Assembly (NCBI GenBank): GCA_052148435.1
Contig: JBKQIF010000130.1
Coordinates: 1 to 64,000, forward strand
DNA from: JBEKYD01 sp052148435
Lineage (GTDB): Bacteria; Acidobacteriota; Terriglobia; Bryobacterales; Bryobacteraceae
Direction of reading: 5' to 3'
Length of the DNA: 64,000 bases
The number at the start of each line of letters is the position of its first letter. Positions within the stretch are counted from its first letter, which is position 1. Under the pieces are notes generated by a model, which was not told where the DNA came from, did not search any database, and saw nothing but the letters and a program-made list of their open reading frames with translations. The position numbers were made by a program, and so were the translations under genes. Below, piece after piece: positions 25,277 through 36,961 of the stretch.

Positions 25277-26947
25277 TTATGGCTCGCGAACTCCGACAAC
25301 CCGATCCGCGGCGACGTCGTGAAGCTCCTGCACCTGCCCGCTGGGCCATTGGATCCGGATCAGCTTGGCAACCGCTTGTCCGCCCAGGCCAAAGCGCACC
25401 AGCGGCTCGCTGGAGGATGCGTAACCCACGCTGGTGGTGCAATGGTTGTAGAGCTTGCGTCCGTTCGGAAGGGTTAGCGCGACCCGGGCTCCAATGCCAT
25501 CGCGGTTGCTGCGCGTGCCGGTCAGCTTCAACGCCAGCCAGTGCCCGGCATTCGGGGTAACGTTGTGGTACAGCCGCGCCGGTCCGTTCACATTGGATAC
25601 AACCGCGTCCAGCCGGCCATCGTTGTCGAAATCGGCAAAGGCGGCGCCCCGATGCTGGCCGGCAATCTGAAAATCGGGGCCGGCCGTCCTGGAAACGTCT
25701 CGGAATCGGCCGTCGCCCTGATTGCGAAACAGCGAATTCGGCAGCGACGTCGCCGCGGCCAGCAGCACATCGAGCCCCGGGAAATGCGCGTTCGCCGTAA
25801 ACACGTCCTTAAAGCCGTCGTTGTCGAAATCGTACAACCCGATGCCCCAGCCCGTCAGGGTGCGGGTCGCCACCGCCAGCCCCGCGCGCGCGGTGGCGTC
25901 CTCGAACGCGGGCGACCCTCCGATGTTGCGAAACAACTGGAAAGTATCGTTAAACATGGCGGTGAAGATCAGGTCGGGACGGCCGTCATTGTCGAAGTCG
26001 CGAAAATCCGCCCCCATGCTCGCGACCGGCCGCCCATTGTCGTTGAGCGCCACGCCGGCGAGCATTCCGACCTCTTCGAATTTCCCATGGCCCAGATTAT
26101 GGAATAGAAAGTTCGGCACGCTGTCATTGGCCACGAATATATCCATCAGACCGTCGCCGTCATAATCCGCGATCGCCACGCCCATGCCTTTGCCGAATTG
26201 GGCGCCCAGACCGGAAGATTCCGTGATGTCCGTAAAGGTCCCGTCGCGATTGTTCCGGAACAGTTGGTTGGGAGTGTCATGATACGCGTTAGGAGTGCAG
26301 TAGAGCGGCTTTTGCGGCGTGCCGCAAGTGGGCTCGGTCCGCGGGTCCCATTGCACGTAATTGCTGACCACCAGGTCGAGCCAGCCGTCATTATCCACGT
26401 CCACCCAAGCCGCCGAAACCGACCACAGCTTGCCGTAATGCGGATCTACTCCGCCCAGGTGCGCCTTCTCGGTAACATCCTCGAAAGTGCCGTCGCCACG
26501 GTTGTGATACAGGATGTTCCGGTTTACGCCGGCCACGAAGATATCCGGATAGCCGTCGTTGTCATAATCGGCAACGGCCACTCCCGCGGAATAGCCTTCA
26601 CCCGCCACTCCCGCTTCCAGGGTTACGTCCGTAAACGCGCCGTGGCAGTTGTTGCGAAACAGGCGGTTGAAATACGGAGGGCCGGTTTTCTTCAGCGATG
26701 GCATGGCCGCGCCGTTGGTGAAGAAGATGTCCATGCAGCCGTCGTTGTTGTAATCGAGGACGGCCACGCCGCCGAGCATCAACTCGGGCTGGTGAAAGGC
26801 GCCGATCGCGCCGTTGCGCAGACTGAATTTCGGCCCGGATTTAGCGGCGGTGTCTTCGAAGCGAATCTGCGCTCGCACGCCGATTGTGGCCGTGGCGAGC
26901 GACAGGATCAGTGCGATTGTACGCGTCGTTGGTAGTCGCGCAGCCAT
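25277..26947 (-). CDS. CRTAC1-family protein (VCBS/FG-GAP repeats plus ASPIC/UnbV)
   Basis: 556 residues with a signal peptide (TTRTIALILSLATATIGVRAQ). About seven beta-propeller repeats carry calcium-binding DxDxDGxxD-like loops (VLDYNNDGCMDIFFTNG, VADYDNDGYPDIFVAG, IADYDGDGLMDIFVAND, FRDFDNDGRPDLIFT). The C-terminal ASPIC/UnbV domain is seen in SNRDGIGARVALTLPNGRKL and LVRFGLGGQAVAKLIRIQWP. Such proteins are exported. The start lies 40 bases inside the preceding cytochrome gene, and the signal peptide requires that start, so the overlap is real. Confidence 0.92.
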   Translation of the reverse strand: MAARLPTTRTIALILSLATATIGVRAQIRFEDTAAKSGPKFSLRNGAIGAFHQPELMLGGVAVLDYNNDGCMDIFFTNGAAMPSLKKTGPPYFNRLFRNNCHGAFTDVTLEAGVAGEGYSAGVAVADYDNDGYPDIFVAGVNRNILYHNRGDGTFEDVTEKAHLGGVDPHYGKLWSVSAAWVDVDNDGWLDLVVSNYVQWDPRTEPTCGTPQKPLYCTPNAYHDTPNQLFRNNRDGTFTDITESSGLGAQFGKGMGVAIADYDGDGLMDIFVANDSVPNFLFHNLGHGKFEEVGMLAGVALNDNGRPVASMGADFRDFDNDGRPDLIFTAMFNDTFQLFRNIGGSPAFEDATARAGLAVATRTLTGWGIGLYDFDNDGFKDVFTANAHFPGLDVLLAAATSLPNSLFRNQGDGRFRDVSRTAGPDFQIAGQHRGAAFADFDNDGRLDAVVSNVNGPARLYHNVTPNAGHWLALKLTGTRSNRDGIGARVALTLPNGRKLYNHCTTSVGYASSSEPLVRFGLGGQAVAKLIRIQWPSGQVQELHDVAADRVVGVREP

Positions 26948-29391
26948 TCCGCCTGTTGCGCCGCCTCCTTGGTGCGGCCTAACATCTGGTAAATCCTGAT
27001 TAGCAGGTTGTGAGCCTGGGGAAGCTGCGGCTGCAGCCGGATGGATTCTTCCGCCGCGCTCGCGGCTTCGCCGGCACGGTGGAGCTGTAACAGCACCTTG
27101 GCGCGCCAGAAGTGGGCCATCGGGGCGTTCGGAACAGCCGCGACGACCTCGTCAATCCGCTTCCGCGCTTCCTCGGCACGCCCCGTTTCGGAGAGCAACT
27201 CGACAAACGCAAGCTGCAGGTCGACATCCTGGCGCGCCGCCGGCTCCCCCCCGAGAAGCGCTTCGATGGCGGCTTCGGCTTCGCCCGCACGCGCCAGTTT
27301 TTCCAGGCAAATGGCTCGATAGATTTGCGCCTTCGCCGCCCACTCCTCCTTGGGCGCGAAGCGCAACGCCTCCTCGAAGTCCTTCAGCGCCGCGCCGTAA
27401 TACTCGCTCCGATACTGAACCTGGCCGTCGAGAAAGCGTGCCCGGGCATCGCTGCCGCCATGACCCGGATCTTTCGCCTCCACCTCGGCGAGCAATTGCT
27501 GCGCCGAAGCGTATTGCGGGTCATCGCGCGGGATCGTCTTTAGAATCTCGCGGGCCGCCTGGAAGTCGCCCGTTCCCGCCACGGATCGCGCGAGCAGGAA
27601 CCGCGCCCCAATCGCGGGGTCGAGCTTCAAGCTGGCGCGAAATGCCGCCGCGGCGCCATCCATGTCGCCGGACAGGAAGAAGAATTTCCCGGCCGCGAGT
27701 TGCTGCCCGGCATCGTCGGAGTTGAGTTCGGCGCGCGCCCGGTAAAGCTCCTTCGCCTGCTCGAAACGAGCGCCATCTTCACCTGGAAACGGCCTCACGC
27801 CCATGGCAACGAGCGCGATGCCTGCGCTCATCCGCACGGTTCGCATCGGATCTCCGAGCAGCGACACCAGCTCGGGAGCCAGGGCTTCCCGCTGTGCCGC
27901 GCGAGGCCGGATTGCGGAAGCCGCCGTCGCACGCACCAGCGGCTCGGAATCGGAGAAGGAATGGCGCAATGCATCGTACGCCGCGGGATCGTTGGGGAAA
28001 TTGCCCAGGTATCCGGCGGCATTGGCCCGTATCCAGGGCCCTCCCGATAGATCGGATAAAATCTCGAGCAGCGCCGGAATCGCCGCCGGACTGCCCTCTC
28101 GCGCCTGCGCATAGGCGTCGGCGCGATAGATCGGCTTTTGCCGCGATTTGGCGCCATACCACGCGGTCACCTGCGCCAACGCCCAGCCCGCGTCTTTGTC
28201 CTGGTGGCAGAGATTGCACGCGTTCGGAATGCCGTGCCCGATCGTATTCTCCGGAACCGGCGTGCTCATCGTGTGATCGCGCATTTGCGCCTTCAGGCCG
28301 ATTACCGTGGCCGGCATGTGGCATTCGACGCAGGAACTGCCGGAGCTGGTCGGCGCATGATGGCTGTGCGCGGAGACGTCGGACGCAATCGCTTTGTGGC
28401 ACCCCGCGCAAAGGGCATTGTTGTCCGGCTGAAGCTGTGGATTGCGCTCGATATCGGTATTGTGCGGGCGGGAGTGGCACGTGACGCAGGTAGCGCCTCC
28501 CTTCAGAAAACACTGGCTCTGCCACAGTCCGATTGCCTCGTTCGAGAACCACCGCGGCCGCCCGTCGGGCCAATAGGCAGGGTCCTGGGATGCCGGCAGG
28601 CGGTACTCCATGACCGGCAGAAAGAAATCGTAGTAGTTGGCGCCGGCTGGAAAGCCATCCGCGTAGATATCGCGAACCGAGTGGCACTGTGCGCAAACCA
28701 TGCTACTGCGCGCCGGGTCCAGCTTGGCAGGGCTGACGATCGTCGCGCCCGCCGCCCGGGCCGCGTGTTCTTTTCCGGAACCATGGCAGGTCTCGCAATC
28801 GATCTCAAGGCTCTGCCACGTCGTGCGATAACGAAGCTGCTCCGGGTCGAAATTCTTCCGTTCCCGGCTTACGTGACAGAAGTAGCACGCCTTGTTCCAG
28901 ACCTCGCCAGGGCCCCCGAAAGATTCTTCCGGATTGCCGATATCCAAATCGTGGATCCACTTCTTGTGGACATTGTCCCAGGCGCAGGGGAGAAGAATAA
29001 TGCTGCCGTCCTGCACCGTAGCAAGGTACTGCTGAATTCGCCGGCCGCCGAGCGTGTACTCCACCCTGTGTTCCCAGGGCTTGCCGGTCAGATCGGACTC
29101 GGTAATGTAATAATTGCCGTTGTTGTTCCGCAGAAGGTAAGCCGCGCCGCGCAACGTCACTTTGGCCCGCGCAAAATCCCCCTCCACGCTCTGTTTCGTC
29201 GCGGGTTGCATCATCTTGTCGTGGCGCGATTCCGCCCACTCGCGATCGATGCCCGCGTGACACTTTGTGCACGCTTCCGCGCCGGCGTAACCCTCGTTGG
29301 ACTGCCCTTCGAGCGGCAGCACCGTAAGCAGGAGAAGAGTGCTCACACTCCACGCCAGGGAAGTTTGGCCCAAGACCAGCCTCTGCTTCAA
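26908..29391 (-). CDS. Eight-haem cytochrome c554-like protein with HEAT and TPR repeats
   Basis: 827 residues; the start is a TTG at 29391, with a GTG 15 codons later as alternative. A signal peptide (STLLLLTVLPLEGQS) is followed by eight CxxCH motifs: CTKCH, CYFCH, CETCH, CAQCH, CVTCH, CAGCH, CVECH and CNLCH, spread as in the cytochrome c554/nitrite-reductase-like group. Residues about 430-530 look like HEAT repeats (AAIPALLEILSDLSGGPWIR) and 550-820 like TPRs. A periplasmic electron-transfer or redox-enzyme role is likely. It overlaps the CRTAC1 gene, which suggests the two products act together. Confidence 0.88.
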   Translation of the reverse strand: MKQRLVLGQTSLAWSVSTLLLLTVLPLEGQSNEGYAGAEACTKCHAGIDREWAESRHDKMMQPATKQSVEGDFARAKVTLRGAAYLLRNNNGNYYITESDLTGKPWEHRVEYTLGGRRIQQYLATVQDGSIILLPCAWDNVHKKWIHDLDIGNPEESFGGPGEVWNKACYFCHVSRERKNFDPEQLRYRTTWQSLEIDCETCHGSGKEHAARAAGATIVSPAKLDPARSSMVCAQCHSVRDIYADGFPAGANYYDFFLPVMEYRLPASQDPAYWPDGRPRWFSNEAIGLWQSQCFLKGGATCVTCHSRPHNTDIERNPQLQPDNNALCAGCHKAIASDVSAHSHHAPTSSGSSCVECHMPATVIGLKAQMRDHTMSTPVPENTIGHGIPNACNLCHQDKDAGWALAQVTAWYGAKSRQKPIYRADAYAQAREGSPAAIPALLEILSDLSGGPWIRANAAGYLGNFPNDPAAYDALRHSFSDSEPLVRATAASAIRPRAAQREALAPELVSLLGDPMRTVRMSAGIALVAMGVRPFPGEDGARFEQAKELYRARAELNSDDAGQQLAAGKFFFLSGDMDGAAAAFRASLKLDPAIGARFLLARSVAGTGDFQAAREILKTIPRDDPQYASAQQLLAEVEAKDPGHGGSDARARFLDGQVQYRSEYYGAALKDFEEALRFAPKEEWAAKAQIYRAICLEKLARAGEAEAAIEALLGGEPAARQDVDLQLAFVELLSETGRAEEARKRIDEVVAAVPNAPMAHFWRAKVLLQLHRAGEAASAAEESIRLQPQLPQAHNLLIRIYQMLGRTKEAAQQAEWLRDYQRRVQSH

Positions 29392-29456
29392 TCTAACATA
29401 GCTCGTTCGCTCAAAATGTCCCGAGGACCCGTGGGTGCGGCCGGGCAGGCCGGGAC

Positions 29457-29495
29457 AAAAAAAAGGCAGGCCGGGGTTACCGGGCTGCCCTTTTT
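29457..29495 (-). terminator. Bidirectional terminator after the TonB-dependent receptor
   Basis: GGCAGGCCGG (29465-29474) and CCGGGCTGCC (29480-29489) form a ten-base stem with one mismatch. An eight-A run (29457-29464) gives a T tract on the minus strand and TTTTT follows on the plus strand. It lies 20 bases beyond the receptor stop. Confidence 0.8.
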
Positions 29496-29514
29496 GTTTA
29501 GACTTGGTTGCCGT

Positions 29515-32500
29515 TTAGAAGTGCACGCGGAACCCGAACTCCATGTTACGCGGCGTGTTGGACTGACTAGTGGTGCGCCCGAAAGTGGACAAACTGGTCA
29601 GGGACAGCCCACTGACGTTCTCGATGCCGGTGGGGGTGGTCAACTGCACGTGGTTCAGGATATTCGTGAACTGGAACGTGATGGTGGCGCCCACCCGGTT
29701 TTCCTTCCAGAGACTGAAATCCTTGGCCAGTTCGGCATCCAGGTTCCAGGTGGGTAAACCTCGAATGTTGCCGTAGCCGCCGCAGTTGGTATCCGTGCCC
29801 AGTACGCAGGGCCGGAACTCCGCCGCGATCGCGGCCGGGTTGGTGAATTGGTTCACCCCGGCCGGGTTGTTGCCGCCGACTAAGGTGCCAGCGGGAACGT
29901 AGGGGTTGTTGGAAGCGCTGCTCGAACCGCCGGCCAGGCCGTAGTTGGCCGAGGCGCCGCCCGTGTACTTCGACAGGAAGACCGCCTGGTCGCCGTAAGC
30001 TTCTTCGCCGGACGAGGACGATTCGCCGAAGGTCATGCAACTGGAGCAGGTGCCTTGCGAGTAGCCCACTCCCTCCGGTTGGCCGCTCTGAGCCGTGAAC
30101 AGCGGAGCGATGGTCCATCCGCCGACGATCTTCGACAGAAGGCTGGTGCTGTGCTGGAACAGTGGCGGACGGTAGAACACCGCCGCGTTGTACACAAAAA
30201 GGTAATCGAAGCTGTTCGGCCCGTACTGGGCGCCGATGTTGAACGGATCGACCACCGTATTGGCGCTGGTGGCCTGATATTGAGCGGCCGTGCCCATCGA
30301 ACGGCTCCAGGTGAAGTTGGATACGAAGGTGGCCCCGTGGTAATCGCGGGCGCGAAGCGTCATATATACGCCGTTGTAGTTGCCCCAGCCCAGGCTGGCA
30401 TTCAGCGCGGCCGAGGTGACCTGCCCGGCGCCGCTGGCCATGGTCTGGCCCAAGGTCCAGGACGAGGCTTTATTCATGGCGGCCCAAAGCGTGGAAGTCT
30501 CCACGTATTTGAATTCGCTCATGGAGTTTTTCGATACCACCGCCTGGGTGCAGCTCGAATAGCCCGCGCAGTACGACGAACTGGCTCCGCCCAGCGTGTT
30601 TTCGAAGAACGCCTGCGCCGTGACGGTACTGGTGGAGGCGAAGTTCTGATTGTAGAGCTGCCAGTAGACCTGGGAGAACGCCTGGGCGAAAGACTGGCCG
30701 CCGACGTTCATCATGGTCGGTACCGCGTCGAGGTTGATCTCCGTATATTCGTTGCGGATGATGCGGCCGACGTAGCCCACCTCCAGGGTCGTCTTGGCAT
30801 TGACTTCGCGCTGGATGGCGACGTTGAAGTTGTCGGTACGCTCGGGTTTGTAATTGGGGTCGAGCGTATCCACGTCGCCCGCCGCCGCTCCGTTAACGTT
30901 GGGATAGAACGGCTGAGGCAGCGTGGTCGAAGGGGTAGGCAGCGGAGCGGAGAGCCCGTCCGCGCCGATGCGGAACGCGGTGGCGGGAGTCACGCCGCCC
31001 GAACCGAGGCAGGTACCGGCGCTGCTGGCGCCGGGGCAGCTCACAGCCTGCAACACGCCGGGGCCGAGCAGCGGCACCAGAACCAGATCGACGCCGTTCA
31101 ACCGGCCCCAAATGCGGCCGTAACCGGCGCGAATCACGGTCTTGCCATTGCCCAACAGCTTGCCCAGCGGACCTTCCGTGAATCTCGGATTCCAGGCTAT
31201 GGAAACGCGCGGGCTGAAACCGCCATAGAACGGATTGTAGGGGTACTTCATGCCGCTGCCCACGTTGCCCGCTAAAGCGTAGCCGAGAGTCGGGTTGTAG
31301 GCCTGGCCCTGCAGTGCCGCCTTTTCGCGCGCTGCCAGGAAGTTCGCCGTGCTGATGGGGTTATCCGACGAGTCCACCAGCACCACCTGATTTTGCGATT
31401 GCGAGTAAGGCGGCATTTCCAGGCCGTACGAGAGACCGTAGTTGATGGTGACGGTCGGCTCTACGTGCCAGGAATCGGCGAAGTAAAAGTTGTATGTCGG
31501 AATCACGCTCTTGTCCGTGGCTACGGAGCCGACCGGCTGCAGCGTCAGGTTGGAACCGGCGCGGGTGTAAGTCACCTGCGGCAGGTTCACGATGCCGAGC
31601 TCTTCGGCGGCCAGGTTCTCATAGGTGCTGGCATAGGAACTGCCAACTGTGCTCGGAATGTACGAGCCGGACCCGGTCCCCCAGTTCAGATAGCTCTGAC
31701 CGGAAATCTGGTAGACGATCTGGTTGTTGGTGCCGTTGCCGTTGTCGGTGCGCATGTGGTAATCGAAATTCCGCTGGTACAGGCCTCCGAAGGTCAACAG
31801 GTGGTTGCCCTTGATCATGGTGATGTCGTCGCGCAGAATCTTGTCCTGCCCGTCCCAGAACCGCTGGCGGGTGTTCTGCGTGTTGACGTTATACGGAATC
31901 AGGGCGTTGGTGCTTTCCGCGGTGCCGGCCGCGCCGGCGCCGATTTCGAGCGCGCCGCCCAGGCCGGGCAATTGCGCCGGAGAGTTGTTGTCCTCCCACT
32001 GCCAGAAGTTGCGGGTGTAGTTGAAGCGCAGGTCGTTGGTGATGCTGGGCGTCAGGTTGCTGGTCAAAGCGACCACCATAAGATCGGGCTTCTGCGGGCG
32101 GGGAGCCTTTGCCGCCGGCGTCCCTAACGTATCGCCCGCAAACGCGCCGCCGATATCGACCTGGTTGGTGGTCAGGCTGACCAGGCTAAGATCGCGGTAC
32201 GTCGCCATGAGGCGATTCTTCTCGCCGAAGTCGTGATCGATGCGCCCTACGTAAGTGTTTGTGGTGAGTGGTGCGCGAATACTGGAGACAAAGCCCAGCG
32301 TGTTGTACGCGTCGGCGGCGCTGTAACTCGCATCCGTACCGAGCGGCATATACTTTTGCCAAAGCTGACTCACCAACGGGTTCATGCCGAGGCCGCGCGA
32401 GTCGCACGCTCCGGCCGGACAGGTGGCGGGAGCCAGGGTGGTCCCATTCACCGTCACCGGCCCATTGGTCAGGTTGTACGGCTGGTAGGTGCCGGCGGAA

Positions 32501-33588
32501 TTGGGAACGTAAATGACCCCCTCGCGCATGGTGGCGGTGGGGACGAGGCGCTCGTAAGTGCCTACGTTGGGGAAGCGCAGCCCTTCATAGTTGAAAAAAA
32601 AGTAGGTCTTGCCGCCGGCAAATCTGGGCGTCATCGGGCCGCCCACCGCACCGCCGAAGCGATCGCGGTGATTGGAGACCAGTGCCGTGTAAGGCAGACC
32701 GCCCGAAGGCGTGTGGTTGTTCGACCATGTGTTCGCCGCCCCGACGTCGGTGGCAAAGTAGTACCCGTAGGCCGATCCGTGCCATTGGTTGGTGCCGCGC
32801 TTGGTGACCATCTGGATCTGGCTGCCGATCGAGCTGTTGAAGTCGGAAGTCTGGCCAAAGGTATTCACCTTGAATTCTTCCACCGATTCCACCGGCGTGG
32901 GCAGGATGCCGGAGGGCATACCGTTGGTCTGCGTTCCGCCGGTTCCGGTCATATTGGTCTGGTAGGTGATGGTGTCGCCGCCCATGTCGTCGGAGTTGTT
33001 GCCGCCGTCGAGAAGGAAGCTGGTCTGGTCGCGTTGCGCGCCGGCGACGTATCCGCCCGGCATCACGCCCGGCTGAAGAGTCGAAAGCGTGGTGACGTCG
33101 CGGCCCAGGTTCGGCAGGTCGAGGAGTTGCTGGCCGCTCATAGTCGTACCGACCGTGGCATTCGCGGTCTGCAATTCCGCGCCGACCGTAGCGGTGACTT
33201 CAATGGTCGTTGCCGTGGTGCCGACCCGCATCTTGGCGTTCAAGGCGAGAGACACGCCGACGTCCACCGCCTGGCCGTTGATTTCGTAGGTCGAGAAGCC
33301 GGCCTTGGAGATGCTAATATTATACGTACCGGGAGTTATGTTACTGATGACGTAACGGCCGGTATCGTTGGTCGCCGTCGACAGGACTATGTTCGTAGCG
33401 GTGTCCGTGATTCTTATGGAGGCGCCCGCTACTGCCGCGTTCTGTTCGTCGATAACCTGCCCCGCGATGGTGCCGGTCGAAACCGCCTGCGCCCAAACCT
33501 GCGCGGTTCCGAGAACCAGCAGCGTCAAAACCGCAAGTGCGGTCTTAGCCGTTGCGATGGAACGAATGAGCCGATGGCTCAAGTTCAT
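29515..33588 (-). CDS. TonB-dependent receptor with carboxypeptidase-regulatory-like domain
   Basis: 1357 residues. A signal peptide (ALAVLTLLVLGTAQVWAQ) is followed by an Ig-like carboxypeptidase-regulatory domain (GTIAGQVIDEQNAAVAGASI; GRYVISNITPGTYNISISKA; about 35-125), the plug (about 130-330, with TFGQTSDFNSSIGSQIQMVT) and a large beta barrel ending in NMEFGFRVHF, whose terminal Phe is the outer-membrane assembly signal. This is the Oar-like class common in Acidobacteria for uptake of oligosaccharides or peptides. The ligand is not evident. AAGGGA lies seven bases before the ATG. Confidence 0.95.
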   Translation of the reverse strand: MNLSHRLIRSIATAKTALAVLTLLVLGTAQVWAQAVSTGTIAGQVIDEQNAAVAGASIRITDTATNIVLSTATNDTGRYVISNITPGTYNISISKAGFSTYEINGQAVDVGVSLALNAKMRVGTTATTIEVTATVGAELQTANATVGTTMSGQQLLDLPNLGRDVTTLSTLQPGVMPGGYVAGAQRDQTSFLLDGGNNSDDMGGDTITYQTNMTGTGGTQTNGMPSGILPTPVESVEEFKVNTFGQTSDFNSSIGSQIQMVTKRGTNQWHGSAYGYYFATDVGAANTWSNNHTPSGGLPYTALVSNHRDRFGGAVGGPMTPRFAGGKTYFFFNYEGLRFPNVGTYERLVPTATMREGVIYVPNSAGTYQPYNLTNGPVTVNGTTLAPATCPAGACDSRGLGMNPLVSQLWQKYMPLGTDASYSAADAYNTLGFVSSIRAPLTTNTYVGRIDHDFGEKNRLMATYRDLSLVSLTTNQVDIGGAFAGDTLGTPAAKAPRPQKPDLMVVALTSNLTPSITNDLRFNYTRNFWQWEDNNSPAQLPGLGGALEIGAGAAGTAESTNALIPYNVNTQNTRQRFWDGQDKILRDDITMIKGNHLLTFGGLYQRNFDYHMRTDNGNGTNNQIVYQISGQSYLNWGTGSGSYIPSTVGSSYASTYENLAAEELGIVNLPQVTYTRAGSNLTLQPVGSVATDKSVIPTYNFYFADSWHVEPTVTINYGLSYGLEMPPYSQSQNQVVLVDSSDNPISTANFLAAREKAALQGQAYNPTLGYALAGNVGSGMKYPYNPFYGGFSPRVSIAWNPRFTEGPLGKLLGNGKTVIRAGYGRIWGRLNGVDLVLVPLLGPGVLQAVSCPGASSAGTCLGSGGVTPATAFRIGADGLSAPLPTPSTTLPQPFYPNVNGAAAGDVDTLDPNYKPERTDNFNVAIQREVNAKTTLEVGYVGRIIRNEYTEINLDAVPTMMNVGGQSFAQAFSQVYWQLYNQNFASTSTVTAQAFFENTLGGASSSYCAGYSSCTQAVVSKNSMSEFKYVETSTLWAAMNKASSWTLGQTMASGAGQVTSAALNASLGWGNYNGVYMTLRARDYHGATFVSNFTWSRSMGTAAQYQATSANTVVDPFNIGAQYGPNSFDYLFVYNAAVFYRPPLFQHSTSLLSKIVGGWTIAPLFTAQSGQPEGVGYSQGTCSSCMTFGESSSSGEEAYGDQAVFLSKYTGGASANYGLAGGSSSASNNPYVPAGTLVGGNNPAGVNQFTNPAAIAAEFRPCVLGTDTNCGGYGNIRGLPTWNLDAELAKDFSLWKENRVGATITFQFTNILNHVQLTTPTGIENVSGLSLTSLSTFGRTTSQSNTPRNMEFGFRVHF

Positions 33589-33677
33589 AGACTATCCCTT
33601 TCTGTGTATAGACGTGGAGTTACTTAGGCTAACGGGGCCCCAAGGTGAATAATGTCTGAATCAAGCTAATGGGTGTG

Positions 33678-33707
33678 ATTTTAGAGGTTTAGGCTGGAAG
33701 GTGTCAA
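33678..33707 (-). promoter_or_regulatory. Sigma-70 promoter of the TonB-dependent receptor
   Basis: Minus strand TTGACA (33702-33707), 18-base spacer, TAAAAT (33678-33683): the closest match to consensus in the window. It predicts a leader of about 85 bases before the ATG at 33588. Confidence 0.75.
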
Positions 33708-34010
33708 GAAAATAGTTTCAATACCGGGCATACAACTAAATTCTACGCCAGGGTGGAGATACGGCCCTCAGGTTACAAAATCTCATAGACACAACCGGGT
33801 GCCTTTGCGAGCCTTATCTGGAGCTTGCTGGAGGCGGAACGCGATGCGCGGGCCAGAACTGTAAATTCCGATTTCTGGAATTCGTGCCGTCCGCTCTGTA
33901 CCGCTGTGCATGGAAAGCTGTGGCTTCAACGGCACAGGTCTCCGTGGCATTGGCCGGAAATTGTCGGATGGTTGTGGGGCAGGCGATTTGCAGGCCCCGC
34001 ACAAACTAAA

Positions 34011-34034
34011 GGCTGTGCCACCGTTGGCACAGCC
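34011..34034 (-). terminator. Hairpin after the membrane pyrophosphatase gene
   Basis: A perfect ten-base stem (GGCTGTGCCA / TGGCACAGCC) with a four-base loop, followed on the minus strand by TTTAGTTTG. It lies about 30 bases beyond the stop codon. One flank matches the CTAAAGCCTGTGCCACC repeat near 13300, so a dispersed repeat may serve as the terminator. Confidence 0.55.
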
Positions 34035-34063
34035 TCTTAGCCTGCGAAAAACTTGCCGGCGCT

Positions 34064-36511
<2,448 letters not shown>

Positions 36512-36536
36512 CAGCGAAAATCCTCCTATATTACAT

Positions 36537-36552
36537 CGGCGGACTTCCGCCG
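36537..36552 (-). other. Hairpin in the hppA leader
   Basis: CGGCGG-ACTT-CCGCCG forms a perfect six-base stem between the predicted -10 box and the AGGAGG ribosome site of hppA. It could affect mRNA stability or start-site access. Confidence 0.4.
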
Positions 36553-36559
36553 ACTGAAT

Positions 36560-36589
36560 AGTATAAGAGATCTACAGGTCGGGATTCAA
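36560..36589 (-). promoter_or_regulatory. Candidate promoter of hppA
   Basis: Minus strand TTGAAT (36584-36589), 18-base spacer, TATACT (36560-36565). Predicted leader about 40 bases. Confidence 0.5.
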
Positions 36590-36714
36590 ACTTTCGAGCC
36601 GCGCGCGGATCGGCTCCAAATAAACTCCTGGAAGCGTCGTAACTCATTCCAATTATGTATGATAGGGGCCCTGGCTTGGCTTGACCGCGAAGCCGCGAAG
36701 AAGCGGCTCCCGGC

Positions 36715-36857
36715 TGCACAAAAATGCACAAAGTTGCACAAGGCAGCCTCGAAGCGGCGCCGGGGCCGGATTTCTCCTCGATTTGTAAGCCGCGTCCATT
36801 CAGCGGGTTAATCGGACATTTCAGGTTTCGTAGTGCGATTTTGTGCATTTTTGTGCA
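36715..36857. repeat. Perfect 18-bp inverted repeat TGCACAAAAATGCACAAA
   Basis: The left arm (36715-36732) and the right arm (36840-36857, reverse complement) enclose 107 bases. The left arm is followed by a third TTGCACAA. The enclosed DNA has no coding frame of note. Confidence 0.7.
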
Positions 36858-36961
36858 TAATCCGGAGCCGGCCGCGGACAGTAGCCGTTGCGCCGCCTTT
36901 ATTTATTTTTGAAACAACTCGGTTTACCGGCGGTTGCTAAAATGGCGGTGCAGAGCGACGC

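Larger units (their letters stand above)
33589..34063. other. Gap between receptor promoter and pyrophosphatase end
   Basis: Holds the receptor promoter and 5' leader (33589-33707) and the hairpin at 34011-34034. Nothing else is recognised in 33710-34000; frames there are short and of shadow composition. Confidence 0.5.
36512..36961. other. Gap between divergent hppA and Hsp70-like genes
   Basis: Contains the hppA promoter and leader hairpin and the 18-bp inverted repeat at 36715-36857. No further gene or consensus promoter for the Hsp70-like gene is recognised. Confidence 0.5.
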
